A stretch of 64,000 nt of DNA, from the NCBI GenBank assembly GCA_029238935.1, contig JAQZBN010000016.1, positions 1 through 64,000 of the forward strand. Direction: 5' to 3'. Positions 26,001 through 35,965 of the stretch are shown here, one piece after another (within the stretch, counting starts at the first letter, position 1; the number at the start of each line of letters is the position of its first letter). Under the pieces are notes generated by a model, which made no database searches, was not told the origin of the DNA, and worked only from the letters and a program-made list of their open reading frames with translations. The stretch is from Herbinix sp. (GTDB lineage: Bacteria; Bacillota; Clostridia; Lachnospirales; Lachnospiraceae). A program made the position numbers and the translations under genes.

Positions 26001-28616
26001 ATGAAAACGGTAACAAGAAAAAAGAAAATAATCTTTTTCATCATCATCATTGCTGCCATTCTTATCTGTGCATTTGCCATATGGAAGATATCAGTCAGAC
26101 CGAAGCTGCAGAGCGTATCACGGCCGATCTACAGCCAGAGTGATACCGTTGGAGAATATGAGAATAGTGTAGTTGGTGAAGGGTTAGAACTTGCAGTAGA
26201 AAATGATTTGTTAAAACTTTATTTTGATAATGAAACTGGCGGTGTTGCGGTAGAGGACAAGGGAACCGGTGAAATATTTACCTCCTCCCCACAGAGCGCC
26301 TTAGAGGATGCGAAAGCTTCTGATGTTGTGAAGAATCAGCTGCGATCACCACTGTTGCTTACTTATTATAATAAAGATTCAAAAACTACAACCGTATTTG
26401 ATAGCTATACCAATGCTATTTTATTAAATCAGGTAACCTGGGCTAAGCTTGATAACGGTATCCGAGTAAATATGGTTATGGGTCGCCCGGAGACTACAAG
26501 ATTACTTCCGGAACAAATTAGCGCAGCTAGCTTTGATGCTCTCTTAGCGAGAGTGGAGGAAGCAAATAGTTCCTTAGCAGCAAAGAAAGTAAAGGCGTTT
26601 TATCTTTTCTACACTCTGGAAACAGCAGATGAGGAACAGAAAGCGAAATATCCTATTCTAGAGACTACGGATATCTATACGCTCAAGACTTCTGTGAATG
26701 ACAGAGATAAAAAGACTCTGGAAGGATATTTTCAAAAAGCAGGATACACTTATGAAGAAATGGAACAGGAATATGCTAATTTAAATTATGTTTCAACAGC
26801 AGAAAGTTTTCCTTGCTTTAAATTATCCATTGATTACATATTAAATGAAAATTCTCTGGATGTATCTCTAAATACCGGTGCAATTGAGTATGATCAGAGT
26901 AAATTCTTTTTAACCTATATCTCCATGCTTCCTTATTTTGGAGCAGGAATGACAGGGGAAGAAGGTTATATCTTTTTACCAGATGGATCCGGTACATTAA
27001 TAGGATTTAATAATGATGGCAGTAAAACAACATTTTTAACCAGAGGTAAAATGTATGGTAATGATGGAGCAGAGGAAACGCTCGACAGAGGAAGTACGAA
27101 GTATGAATTCCGTTATCCGGTGTTTGGTGTTAAAACAGCAGAACAAGCGATCTTTGGTATCGTAACCGATGGCGACGCTGTTTCCGGTATCAATGCGGAA
27201 ATTGGTAATTTAAGTCATTCTTATAATACCTCCTATGCGGATTTTATGATTCGTTCTAAATCTCAATATGTAGCAGATAATGCCTTCGAACAGGATCCAT
27301 GGGTTGTTTATGATGAAAAGGGATATGACGGTATGATTTCCCTCAAGTATTCATTCTTAACTGGTGAAAATGCGGATTATGTGGGTATGGCACAGGCTTA
27401 TCGCTCTTATTTGTTAAACGAAGGTAAGATATCCTTAGTTGCAGCAGAGGAAAACCTGCCTTTTATGCTGGAAACCATAGGAACAGTGAAAAAACCGATT
27501 AGAAAACTAGGCATACCTGTTGTTGATAATGTGGCTATAACAACATTTGATGATAGTTACAAAATGCTTGAATATTTTAAGGAACAAGGAATCTCCGATT
27601 TAAATCTTCGATATAAAGCTTGGTATAATGGAGGATTTTATCATAATGTTTCAGCTCATATGGATGTAGAGAAAGTAATCGGCGGAAAAAAAGGATTAAA
27701 GGATTTAGCGGAAAAAGGAACTAGTTTGGGAGCTCATATATTTCCGGATGTAGATTTCCTAATTCATGATAATAACACTGGTCTTGATGAATATTCTCCT
27801 ACCAGAGACGGTGTCCGTACACTATTCCAGAAGAATGGATTTTATCCTAAGTTTATAACTCCTCTGCTTCGTATGACCAGCTGGTATTTTTGTGTTAATC
27901 CAGAGGCTGTATTATCATACTACGATAGTTTTACTAAGGATTATAGTAATATTGGGTTATCCAATATCTCCCTTGGTAGTGCTGGTGAAGTATTGAATTC
28001 AAATTATGATGAAGATAATTATGTAAACAGACAGGATTCAAAAAACATCTCAGCTGAAATGCTTCGAAAAGCAGATGAATCTTATGAAGAGATTATTGTT
28101 GACGGTGGTAATGCTTATACCTTTGGTTATGCAGATTATATATTAAATATGCCAACCTCAGACAGCTCCTATTTAATTGCTGATCAAAGCGTACCATTTA
28201 TACAAATCGCTCTTCACGGTTATATTCAATATGCGGATTCAGCAATTAATTTATCCAGTGAAATCAATAAAGCTATATTGAATAATATCGAATATGGCTG
28301 TATTCCTTACTTCTTACTCAGTTATAATGAAGGTTCTATTATAAAAGAAAGTTATGTATATGATGACCTTTACTCTGTAGATTATGACAATTGGAAGGAT
28401 CGGGCTGTTGAAATTTATCAAGAAGTAAATAAAGCTTTATCTGGTGTACAGAACGTTCCGATCAAGGATCATAGTAAGCTGATGGAGGATGTTTACGTTA
28501 CCACCTATGAGAATGGAACAGAAATTTATGTAAACTATTCCGACGAAACGGTAGAGACCCAAGGGGTAACGATTGCTCCTATGAGTTATGCAATCAAGCA
28601 GATAGGAGGAGAGTAA
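26001..28616 (+). CDS. Membrane-anchored extracellular DUF5696-like protein, possible glycosidase
   Basis: An 871-residue protein with one N-terminal membrane helix (about 8-28) and a large outside domain. From memory it fits DUF5696, a family seen beside carbohydrate ABC genes; I could not run a profile. A beta-rich N-terminal half (FLPDGSGTLIGFNNDGS) precedes a region that reads like a TIM barrel: YFKEQGISDLNLRYKAW, FPDVDFL (Asp583, Asp585), SLGSAGEVLNSNYDED (Glu663) and IVDGGNAYTFGYADYILN (Asp701). Acidic residues at strand ends are what a glycoside hydrolase would show. The catalytic role is a hypothesis. It sits 12 bases after the NHL-Yip1 gene and two before the next permease gene. Confidence 0.7.
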   Translation: MKTVTRKKKIIFFIIIIAAILICAFAIWKISVRPKLQSVSRPIYSQSDTVGEYENSVVGEGLELAVENDLLKLYFDNETGGVAVEDKGTGEIFTSSPQSALEDAKASDVVKNQLRSPLLLTYYNKDSKTTTVFDSYTNAILLNQVTWAKLDNGIRVNMVMGRPETTRLLPEQISAASFDALLARVEEANSSLAAKKVKAFYLFYTLETADEEQKAKYPILETTDIYTLKTSVNDRDKKTLEGYFQKAGYTYEEMEQEYANLNYVSTAESFPCFKLSIDYILNENSLDVSLNTGAIEYDQSKFFLTYISMLPYFGAGMTGEEGYIFLPDGSGTLIGFNNDGSKTTFLTRGKMYGNDGAEETLDRGSTKYEFRYPVFGVKTAEQAIFGIVTDGDAVSGINAEIGNLSHSYNTSYADFMIRSKSQYVADNAFEQDPWVVYDEKGYDGMISLKYSFLTGENADYVGMAQAYRSYLLNEGKISLVAAEENLPFMLETIGTVKKPIRKLGIPVVDNVAITTFDDSYKMLEYFKEQGISDLNLRYKAWYNGGFYHNVSAHMDVEKVIGGKKGLKDLAEKGTSLGAHIFPDVDFLIHDNNTGLDEYSPTRDGVRTLFQKNGFYPKFITPLLRMTSWYFCVNPEAVLSYYDSFTKDYSNIGLSNISLGSAGEVLNSNYDEDNYVNRQDSKNISAEMLRKADESYEEIIVDGGNAYTFGYADYILNMPTSDSSYLIADQSVPFIQIALHGYIQYADSAINLSSEINKAILNNIEYGCIPYFLLSYNEGSIIKESYVYDDLYSVDYDNWKDRAVEIYQEVNKALSGVQNVPIKDHSKLMEDVYVTTYENGTEIYVNYSDETVETQGVTIAPMSYAIKQIGGE

Positions 28617-28617
28617 C

Positions 28618-29562
28618 ATGGCAAAAGAAAAGATTAAAAAACGATCGGTATCGCTGGAAGCTAAAAAAGCCAGAATGGGTTGGTTCTTTGTTGCACCTTT
28701 TGTAATAGGATTCCTATTGTTCTTTATGTGGATCATTATAGACTCCTTTCGATATAGTTTCATGGAGATTAAGACAGATCCCTTAGGTGGAATCATATTA
28801 AATAATGTTAAGTTTGACAATTATAAGCATATGTTAACAGTAGATACTGAGTTCGTTCGGAATATTCGCAATTCCACACGAGATATGCTGTATAACATTC
28901 CAATCATGATCATGTTCAGTTTGTTTATTGCTATTATTCTGAACAAGAAGATGAAAGGACGCACTCTATTTCGTGCAATCTTCTTTATACCGGTTATTCT
29001 TGCTACCGGTATTATCACTAAAGCAGATGCCTCAAACTCTGTTATGAATGCATACCAGGGTATTGATGTTGGTAAAACAATGAGTGCGATGGCTGAAGTA
29101 GATAATTTATTCAATGCGGCCAATTTGCAACATTATTTTTCGAATATTCTCTCCTTTAGTCCTGTATTGACGCAGATGACGGTATCCGTTGCTTCTAATA
29201 TTTATAACGTAGTTAGTACCTCCGGTGTTCAAATTCTGATCTTCTTAGCAGGCTTACAGGGAATTGCTCCTTCTTTGTATGAGGCTGCGCAAATTGAAGG
29301 ATGTTCACAATGGGAAAGCTTTTGGAAAATTACGCTTCCTATGATAAGTCCATTGATTTTAACCAATGTAGTATATACCTTAGTAGATTCGTTTACGAGA
29401 GATAGCAATGTAATGATGAACACAATATCGAACTTCATTAATCGGAGTGAGTATGGTAAGGCATCCGCATCCGCTTGGATGTATTTCCTTGTTATAGCTT
29501 TCCTAATGGTTATCGTTGGTGGTTTGGTCAATCGTTTTGTATTCTATCAAAATAGGGAATAA
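28618..29562 (+). CDS. Carbohydrate ABC transporter permease, MalF type (second pair)
   Basis: A 314-residue permease with six predicted helices and EAA loop YEAAQIEGCSQWESFWKITL (from residue 221). An insertion of about 60 residues between the third and fourth helices (KADASNSVMNAYQGIDVG...) is absent from the first-pair homologue and may face outside. It begins two bases after the DUF5696-like gene, so the two are translationally linked. Confidence 0.92.
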   Translation: MAKEKIKKRSVSLEAKKARMGWFFVAPFVIGFLLFFMWIIIDSFRYSFMEIKTDPLGGIILNNVKFDNYKHMLTVDTEFVRNIRNSTRDMLYNIPIMIMFSLFIAIILNKKMKGRTLFRAIFFIPVILATGIITKADASNSVMNAYQGIDVGKTMSAMAEVDNLFNAANLQHYFSNILSFSPVLTQMTVSVASNIYNVVSTSGVQILIFLAGLQGIAPSLYEAAQIEGCSQWESFWKITLPMISPLILTNVVYTLVDSFTRDSNVMMNTISNFINRSEYGKASASAWMYFLVIAFLMVIVGGLVNRFVFYQNRE

Positions 29563-29628
29563 GGGTATGAGAACGAGTAAACGAAGAACTATAGAATATG
29601 TAACTACAATTTATAGGAGGTTATTAGC

Positions 29629-30579
29629 ATGATGAAGTTAAAACGGAAACGCTCGTTGGAACATGTAGCTAAGTCAGTAGTCATGAATACCCTTAGGTAT
29701 CTGCTACTGACCGGATTATCATTTATAATACTATACCCTTTACTGCTGAAGCTTTCTTCCAGTTTTATGACACAGGAGGATTTACTGGATACCCTTGTTG
29801 TATATATCCCACGTAATTTCACCTTGTATAATTATAAGACAGCTGCAGAGTATATGGACTATTTCACCGGACTTAAGAATACCTTTATTATTTCCCTTTT
29901 GTGCGGTCTTGTACAGATGTTTATTTGTTCCTATATAGGGTATGGATTAGCAAGATTTAAATTTAAAGGCCGTGGAGTTGTAATGGCATTGGTATTCTTT
30001 ACAATCCTTGCACCACCATCCACTTTTCAGACATCCCTTTATCTCAGATTCCGTTACTTTGATTTTTTTGGAATTGGTGAGTTATTGACTGGAAATGTAG
30101 CTAACCTGATGGATTCCTTCTGGCCACTGACCATATTGTCTATTACTGGTTTTGCATTTAAGAATGGTCTGTTTATCTTTATGATGAGACAGTATTTTAA
30201 GAATGTTCCAGAGGAATTGGAAGAAGCTGCTTATGTTGACGGATCCGGTGTATTCCGCACCTTTTTCAAGATCATTCTTCCATTATCCAAATCCATGATG
30301 TTAACGGTATTCCTGTTCTCTTTTGCATGGCAGTGGACGGATACCTTCTACACCAGAATGTTCTTCAGTAGAATAAAGACCTTATCAAATTTGTTACTCA
30401 AGGGCTTCCAAGGAATGATGGTTCCTGGTAGAGTATTAGGATTAGGAAATGGTCAACCTTTGACGGTTGCGCTAACAGGAACATTAAGTCTTATGGTGAT
30501 TGCACCGCTGATTATCATGTATATCTTCGCACAGAAGAGTTTAACCGAAGGTATTGAACGAAGCGGTATCGTTGGATAA
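29629..30579 (+). CDS. Carbohydrate ABC transporter permease, MalG type (second pair)
   Basis: A 316-residue permease with six predicted helices and EAA loop EELEEAAYVDGSGVFRTFFK (from about residue 195). GGAGG at 29616-29620 supports the start. With the preceding gene it makes the second transport channel of the locus, distinct in sequence from the first pair. It is followed at 44 bases by the cytosolic GH76 gene. Confidence 0.92.
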   Translation: MMKLKRKRSLEHVAKSVVMNTLRYLLLTGLSFIILYPLLLKLSSSFMTQEDLLDTLVVYIPRNFTLYNYKTAAEYMDYFTGLKNTFIISLLCGLVQMFICSYIGYGLARFKFKGRGVVMALVFFTILAPPSTFQTSLYLRFRYFDFFGIGELLTGNVANLMDSFWPLTILSITGFAFKNGLFIFMMRQYFKNVPEELEEAAYVDGSGVFRTFFKIILPLSKSMMLTVFLFSFAWQWTDTFYTRMFFSRIKTLSNLLLKGFQGMMVPGRVLGLGNGQPLTVALTGTLSLMVIAPLIIMYIFAQKSLTEGIERSGIVG

Positions 30580-30623
30580 AACGACATAAAATAAATATTT
30601 GACAGTAAGAGATGGAGGAAATT

Positions 30624-31694
30624 ATGTTAACTGAGGAAAAGAACATTGCAAATACATACAATTACAATGAATATGCAGAATGGGCACAGAACTTATTAAT
30701 TAAAAATTACTGGAATGAAAAAACGAAATCAGTCATTAATAACTTTCCTTTCAGTGATGAAAAAGAAATAGGTTTAAATTACTGGTGGAGAGCACATGCT
30801 GCAGATGCTCTGATTGATGGTTATGAAAGAACCAAAAATCCGATTTATGCTGATCGTGCAGAGACAATCATCGATCATGTCTTCGATCGTAACGGATCAT
30901 TATATAATGAGTTTTATGATGATGAGGAATGGATGGCATTAGCATGCTTAAGACTGTATGACCTAACAGGCAGTGAAAAGATGAAAGAATATGCGCTTAA
31001 CCTATGGAATGATATTAAAACAGCCTGGTGGGAAGACGAAATCGGAGGCCTTGCATGGAAAAAAGATGAGCATCGAATCAGTCGAAATGCCTGCGCGAAT
31101 GGACCAGGAGCTATTCTTGCTGCAAGAGTATATCAAAGATTTCAGAAGGAAGAGGATTTAGCTTGGGCGAAAAAAATCTTTGCTTTTGAACAAAAATACC
31201 TGGTAGACCCAGATAACGGTTTGGTATATGATGGAATGAGTATTAAGCCTGATGGGACCATTAGTACGAATAAGAGCTGGTTATTTACCTACAATGCAGG
31301 TACCTATATAGGAGCAGCAGTAGAATTATACCGAATTACCAATGAGGATTTTTATTTGAAGGAAGCAGAAAAGACTGCAAAAGGTTCAATGGAAAATCTG
31401 ATCAGCACGAGTGGTGTCTTAAAGAGTGAAGGTACCGGAGATGGTGGACTTTTCAAAGGGATTTTGGTTCGTTATATGGAACAGCTTTATGCTGTGAATA
31501 AGGATACAAAAATTTCAGAATTCCTTCTTTCTAATGCTAGAAAACTTGAACAGAGCACCGGTTCTAGCCAAGCTGGTTTGTTTGGTCCAGAGTGGGATAA
31601 AGAAGCAGAAGCTCCTTTGGATGTAACCTGCCAACTTAGCGGTGTATTCCTATTTGAAGCTGTAGCTAAGATCTGCGGTGGAGAGCTTGTGTAA
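30624..31694 (+). CDS. Cytosolic GH76-family alpha-1,6-mannanase
   Basis: A 356-residue GH76 protein without signal peptide. The catalytic aspartate pair is Asp99-Asp100 in YDDEEWMALACLRLY, and WWEDEIGGLAWKKDE matches the secreted paralogue's DLGGGIWW region. It should act inside the cell on imported alpha-1,6-manno-oligosaccharides, complementing GH125. GGAGG at 30614-30618 sits inside an earlier ATG frame at 30612, so the ATG at 30624 is the better start. It closes the mannan operon, and a terminator follows. Confidence 0.9.
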   Translation: MLTEEKNIANTYNYNEYAEWAQNLLIKNYWNEKTKSVINNFPFSDEKEIGLNYWWRAHAADALIDGYERTKNPIYADRAETIIDHVFDRNGSLYNEFYDDEEWMALACLRLYDLTGSEKMKEYALNLWNDIKTAWWEDEIGGLAWKKDEHRISRNACANGPGAILAARVYQRFQKEEDLAWAKKIFAFEQKYLVDPDNGLVYDGMSIKPDGTISTNKSWLFTYNAGTYIGAAVELYRITNEDFYLKEAEKTAKGSMENLISTSGVLKSEGTGDGGLFKGILVRYMEQLYAVNKDTKISEFLLSNARKLEQSTGSSQAGLFGPEWDKEAEAPLDVTCQLSGVFLFEAVAKICGGELV

Positions 31695-31828
31695 TTCTTG
31701 ATGAAAGTATTACATACTGTTGAAACGATGCTCTATGAAAGAGAAATCATCAATCATTTAACAGATTGAATACTTAAAAGTATGATCATGATTATATAAG
31801 TTAAAGCAAATAATTATTAAAATCTATA

Positions 31829-31873
31829 AATACAGCAGGAAGCTTGTTTTACAAGTATACCTGCTGTATTTTT
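31829..31873 (+). terminator. Terminator of the mannan transport operon
   Basis: TACAGCAGG at 31831-31839 pairs with CCTGCTGTA at 31860-31868, with an inner CTTG/CAAG stem, then TTTTT. Confidence 0.85.
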
Positions 31874-31999
31874 GTACCATCCTAAGTAGGGATGATACCA
31901 TAGAGTATTATTAATATAGGAAGAAGTAATATCTACCTATAATATAAGATAACGAATGTAAAAACGTAAATTTGCATTAATAATAATGATAAAAATTTG

Positions 32000-32028
32000 T
32001 TGCATTAATTTGGTAAAGTATTTATAAT
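32000..32028 (+). promoter_or_regulatory. Promoter of gdhA
   Basis: TTGCAT at 32000-32005, 17-base spacer, TATAAT at 32023-32028. Confidence 0.65.
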
Positions 32029-32037
32029 AGGGAATAG

Positions 32038-33441
<1,404 letters not shown>

Positions 33442-33459
33442 AACATAAATAGATAATGT

Positions 33460-33501
33460 AAAGCTGTTTCGGATGGGAATGTGTCTGAAACAGCTTTTTT
33501 A
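33460..33501 (+). terminator. Terminator of gdhA
   Basis: AAGCTGTTTC at 33461-33470 pairs with GAAACAGCTT at 33487-33496, followed by TTTT. Confidence 0.85.
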
Positions 33502-33583
33502 GATTCTGCTTAAATGATAAATTACAATATATGTAATACTAATATGAAATTATATGAAACAATGACAAAAATACATTTTTACT

Positions 33584-33618
33584 TTCTACATAAATTCTAC
33601 ATAAAGTCATGTTATGAT
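33584..33618 (+). promoter_or_regulatory. Tandem 11-bp repeat and -10 box before the SafE-type gene
   Basis: TTCTACATAAA occurs twice head to tail at 33584-33594 and 33595-33605, followed by TATGAT at 33613-33618. No good -35 is present, so an activator bound at the repeats is possible. No CsoR-type box is seen here. Confidence 0.4.
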
Positions 33619-33654
33619 AGGTTCAATAACAGAATGATGAACAAGGAGGTACTT

Positions 33655-35508
33655 ATGTCATCAACAATAGTGAATAATACTATTTATATTGAAGGAATGA
33701 CTTGTGTAAGTTGTGAAAACAGAATTGAACGAAAATTATCAAGCACAGAAGGAATCACTGGTGTTTCGGTACGCTACACAAAAGGAATAGCGGAAATTAC
33801 GTATGATACAGCGGTAATTGCTCTATCTGATATTGAAAAGATAATTGAAGATCTTGATTACAAAGTAAAAAGAACAGTAGAAATAGAAAAGAAGAAACCG
33901 GATGTTACAAATCTTCTTGCAATTGTTATAACGGTATATGCAATTTATATGCTTCTGAAACGTTTTACCGGTTTTGATTTTTTTAATGCATTTCCTTTGG
34001 CAGAGGAAGGCATGGGATATGGTATGTTATTTCTGATCGGAGTACTGACTTCTGTCCATTGTGTTGCTATGTGTGGTGGGATCTGTCTCTCCCAATGCGT
34101 ACCGAAAGAGCAGGAGAACGGAGCAACCCCTAGTAAATGGGCAACCTTACGCCCTAGTTTATTATATAATTTAGGAAGAGTTACTTCCTATACAATTATT
34201 GGTGCCATCGTTGGTGGAATAGGATCTGTAATCAGTTTTAGTGGAACAATGAAAGGAATTGTTCAAATCCTGGCCGGAGTGTTTATGGTAATCATGGGAC
34301 TTAATATGTTGAGTCTATTCCCTGGATTACGAAAATTTGTACCCCATATGCCTAAGGTTTTTGCTAAGCTGATCTATGGAAGAAAAAGAAGCAACAGTCC
34401 ATATTATATAGGACTACTGAATGGACTCATGCCATGCGGGCCTTTGCAGGCAATGCAGTTATATGCCCTCTCAACTGGAAACCCACTTCAAGGTGCTATT
34501 TCCATGTTCCTATTCAGTGTAGGTACCGTTCCTTTGATGTTTGGTTTTGGAGTATTAAGCTCCTTATTAAATAAGAAGTTTACTCATAAGATGCTCTCTG
34601 CCAGTGCAGTGTTGGTCGTAATCCTTGGTATCTTTATGTTAAACAACGGTTTTAGTTTATCAGGCATAACAATGCCAAGCTTAACCGGAATTATGGGAAG
34701 TGCAGAAAGCAATTCAGGTTCGAAGAATGTAGCTGTCATTGAAGATGGTGTGCAGATTGTTACAACATCTCTATCTTCCGGTCGATATGAGCCGATCACG
34801 GTTCAAAAAGGAATTCCGGTAAAATGGACGATCATAGCAGAGGATAATGATATAAATGGTTGTAACAATAGTATGGTTATACCGAAGTATGGGATTCAAT
34901 ATGATTTTAAAGCAGGTGATAATGTTGTTGAATTCACACCAACAGAAAGTGGTACAATACCTTATAGCTGCTGGATGGGAATGATACGCAGTAAGATTAC
35001 TGTAGTAGATAATCTGGAAGATTCTGCAGCAAGTTCCGATACATCAGGTAATGAAGTAAACGGCAATTCTGATTCACAAACCATAATACCATCAGGTGAA
35101 AGTCAAATACCAACAGATGAATTAGCAATCGCAGAAATAAAGGATGGAAAGCAATACGTTAAAATTGATATGGATGAAAATGGATTTAAACCAGCAGTAG
35201 TTGTTATGCAGAAGGGAATTGAGACCACCTGGATCATTAATGGCCTTGAGGTGAATGAAAGCAACAATACAATTGTTTTCCCAGTGTATTATGCTCAGAT
35301 GGGTATTTTAGAAGGAGAGAATAAGGTAACTTTAACTCCGGAGGACGATTTTGATTTTTATCCTGTTGGAAGTAATTTCTTTGGATATGTTAAGGTTGTT
35401 GAGGATATCACTAACATTGATACCAAGGCAATTAAGGAGGAAGTAAGTGCTTATGTTCCGTCCGTACAGGATATTTCCGATGGAGCAGGCTTACCTTCTT
35501 GTCACTAA
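33655..35508 (+). CDS. HMA - SafE/DsbD-like membrane domain - cupredoxin fusion, copper handling
   Basis: A 617-residue protein. An N-terminal heavy-metal-associated domain (about 5-75) has the metal site GMTCVSC (Cys17, Cys20). A sulfite-exporter/DsbD-like membrane domain (about 90-340) carries SVHCVAMCGGIC and GLMPCGPLQ, typical of copper-linked members. The C-terminal part has a cupredoxin-like domain (about 360-450; INGCNNSMVIPKYG, TIPYSCWMGMI) and a second, degenerate one (about 495-590) without those cysteines. AAGGAGG at 33643-33649 fixes the start. It probably passes copper or electrons across the membrane; the csoR operon lies directly downstream. Confidence 0.85.
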   Translation: MSSTIVNNTIYIEGMTCVSCENRIERKLSSTEGITGVSVRYTKGIAEITYDTAVIALSDIEKIIEDLDYKVKRTVEIEKKKPDVTNLLAIVITVYAIYMLLKRFTGFDFFNAFPLAEEGMGYGMLFLIGVLTSVHCVAMCGGICLSQCVPKEQENGATPSKWATLRPSLLYNLGRVTSYTIIGAIVGGIGSVISFSGTMKGIVQILAGVFMVIMGLNMLSLFPGLRKFVPHMPKVFAKLIYGRKRSNSPYYIGLLNGLMPCGPLQAMQLYALSTGNPLQGAISMFLFSVGTVPLMFGFGVLSSLLNKKFTHKMLSASAVLVVILGIFMLNNGFSLSGITMPSLTGIMGSAESNSGSKNVAVIEDGVQIVTTSLSSGRYEPITVQKGIPVKWTIIAEDNDINGCNNSMVIPKYGIQYDFKAGDNVVEFTPTESGTIPYSCWMGMIRSKITVVDNLEDSAASSDTSGNEVNGNSDSQTIIPSGESQIPTDELAIAEIKDGKQYVKIDMDENGFKPAVVVMQKGIETTWIINGLEVNESNNTIVFPVYYAQMGILEGENKVTLTPEDDFDFYPVGSNFFGYVKVVEDITNIDTKAIKEEVSAYVPSVQDISDGAGLPSCH

Positions 35509-35530
35509 AATAAAAATTATTTTAAAATTT

Positions 35531-35565
35531 TGATTTCTGCCCTTGACAAGGCAGAAATCATATTT
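35531..35565 (+). terminator. Terminator of the SafE-type gene, overlapping the csoR promoter
   Basis: TGATTTCTGCC at 35531-35541 and its exact complement at 35550-35560 enclose an eight-base loop CTTGACAA, followed by TATTTT. The -35 hexamer TTGACA of csoR lies in that loop. Confidence 0.7.
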
Positions 35566-35571
35566 TACAAT
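35543..35571 (+). promoter_or_regulatory. Promoter of the csoR-copA operon
   Basis: TTGACA at 35543-35548, 17-base spacer, TACAAT at 35566-35571. The start site would fall in the CsoR box. Confidence 0.75.
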
Positions 35572-35574
35572 AAA

Positions 35575-35593
35575 TATACCCTACAGGGGTATA
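35575..35593. promoter_or_regulatory. CsoR operator
   Basis: TATACCC-TACAG-GGGTATA has seven-base perfect arms and a G/C core of the kind CsoR repressors bind at copZA promoters. It covers the predicted transcription start, so copper-free CsoR would block initiation. Confidence 0.75.
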
Positions 35594-35623
35594 GTATTAG
35601 AAAATCGGAAGGAGGAAGACCGG

Positions 35624-35938
35624 ATGGATATAGAGAATAATAATCAATGTTCTGAATGCAGTAAAAGAATGACTTCAAGAGAACAGAAATTAAAATCAAG
35701 CTTAATAACTAGGCTGAACCGGGTAGAAGGTCAAGTTAGGGGTATTAAGGGGATGATAGAGAAGGATCAGTACTGCGATGATGTATTAAATCAAATTGCG
35801 GCAGCTCAGGCGGCCCTTAATTCAATCAGTAAATTGGTCCTGGAAAATCATATTCGAGGATGTCTGGTAGAAAAGATAAGAAATGGAAATAATGAGATAG
35901 TAGACGAATTGCTGGTTACCATCGGAAAGTTACTCTAA
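35624..35938 (+). CDS. csoR: Copper-sensing repressor CsoR
   Basis: A 104-residue all-helical repressor of the CsoR/RcnR family. The copper ligands are present as Cys in DQYCDD and His/Cys in ENHIRGC. An N-terminal tail with CSEC (Cys9, Cys12) is an addition to the usual core. GGAGG at 35611-35615 supports the start over a longer frame from 35543. It controls the operon through the box at 35575 and releases DNA on Cu(I) binding. copA follows 27 bases later. Confidence 0.93.
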   Translation: MDIENNNQCSECSKRMTSREQKLKSSLITRLNRVEGQVRGIKGMIEKDQYCDDVLNQIAAAQAALNSISKLVLENHIRGCLVEKIRNGNNEIVDELLVTIGKLL

Positions 35939-35965
35939 TTAGCAATCAATGAAAGGTGTGAGGTA

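Noticed and set aside
29567-29632. A 21-codon frame (MRTSKRRTIEYV...) between the second-pair permease genes, overlapping the next start
   Set aside because: The GGG before its ATG is too close to serve as a ribosome site, and the frame runs through the real gene's Shine-Dalgarno sequence.
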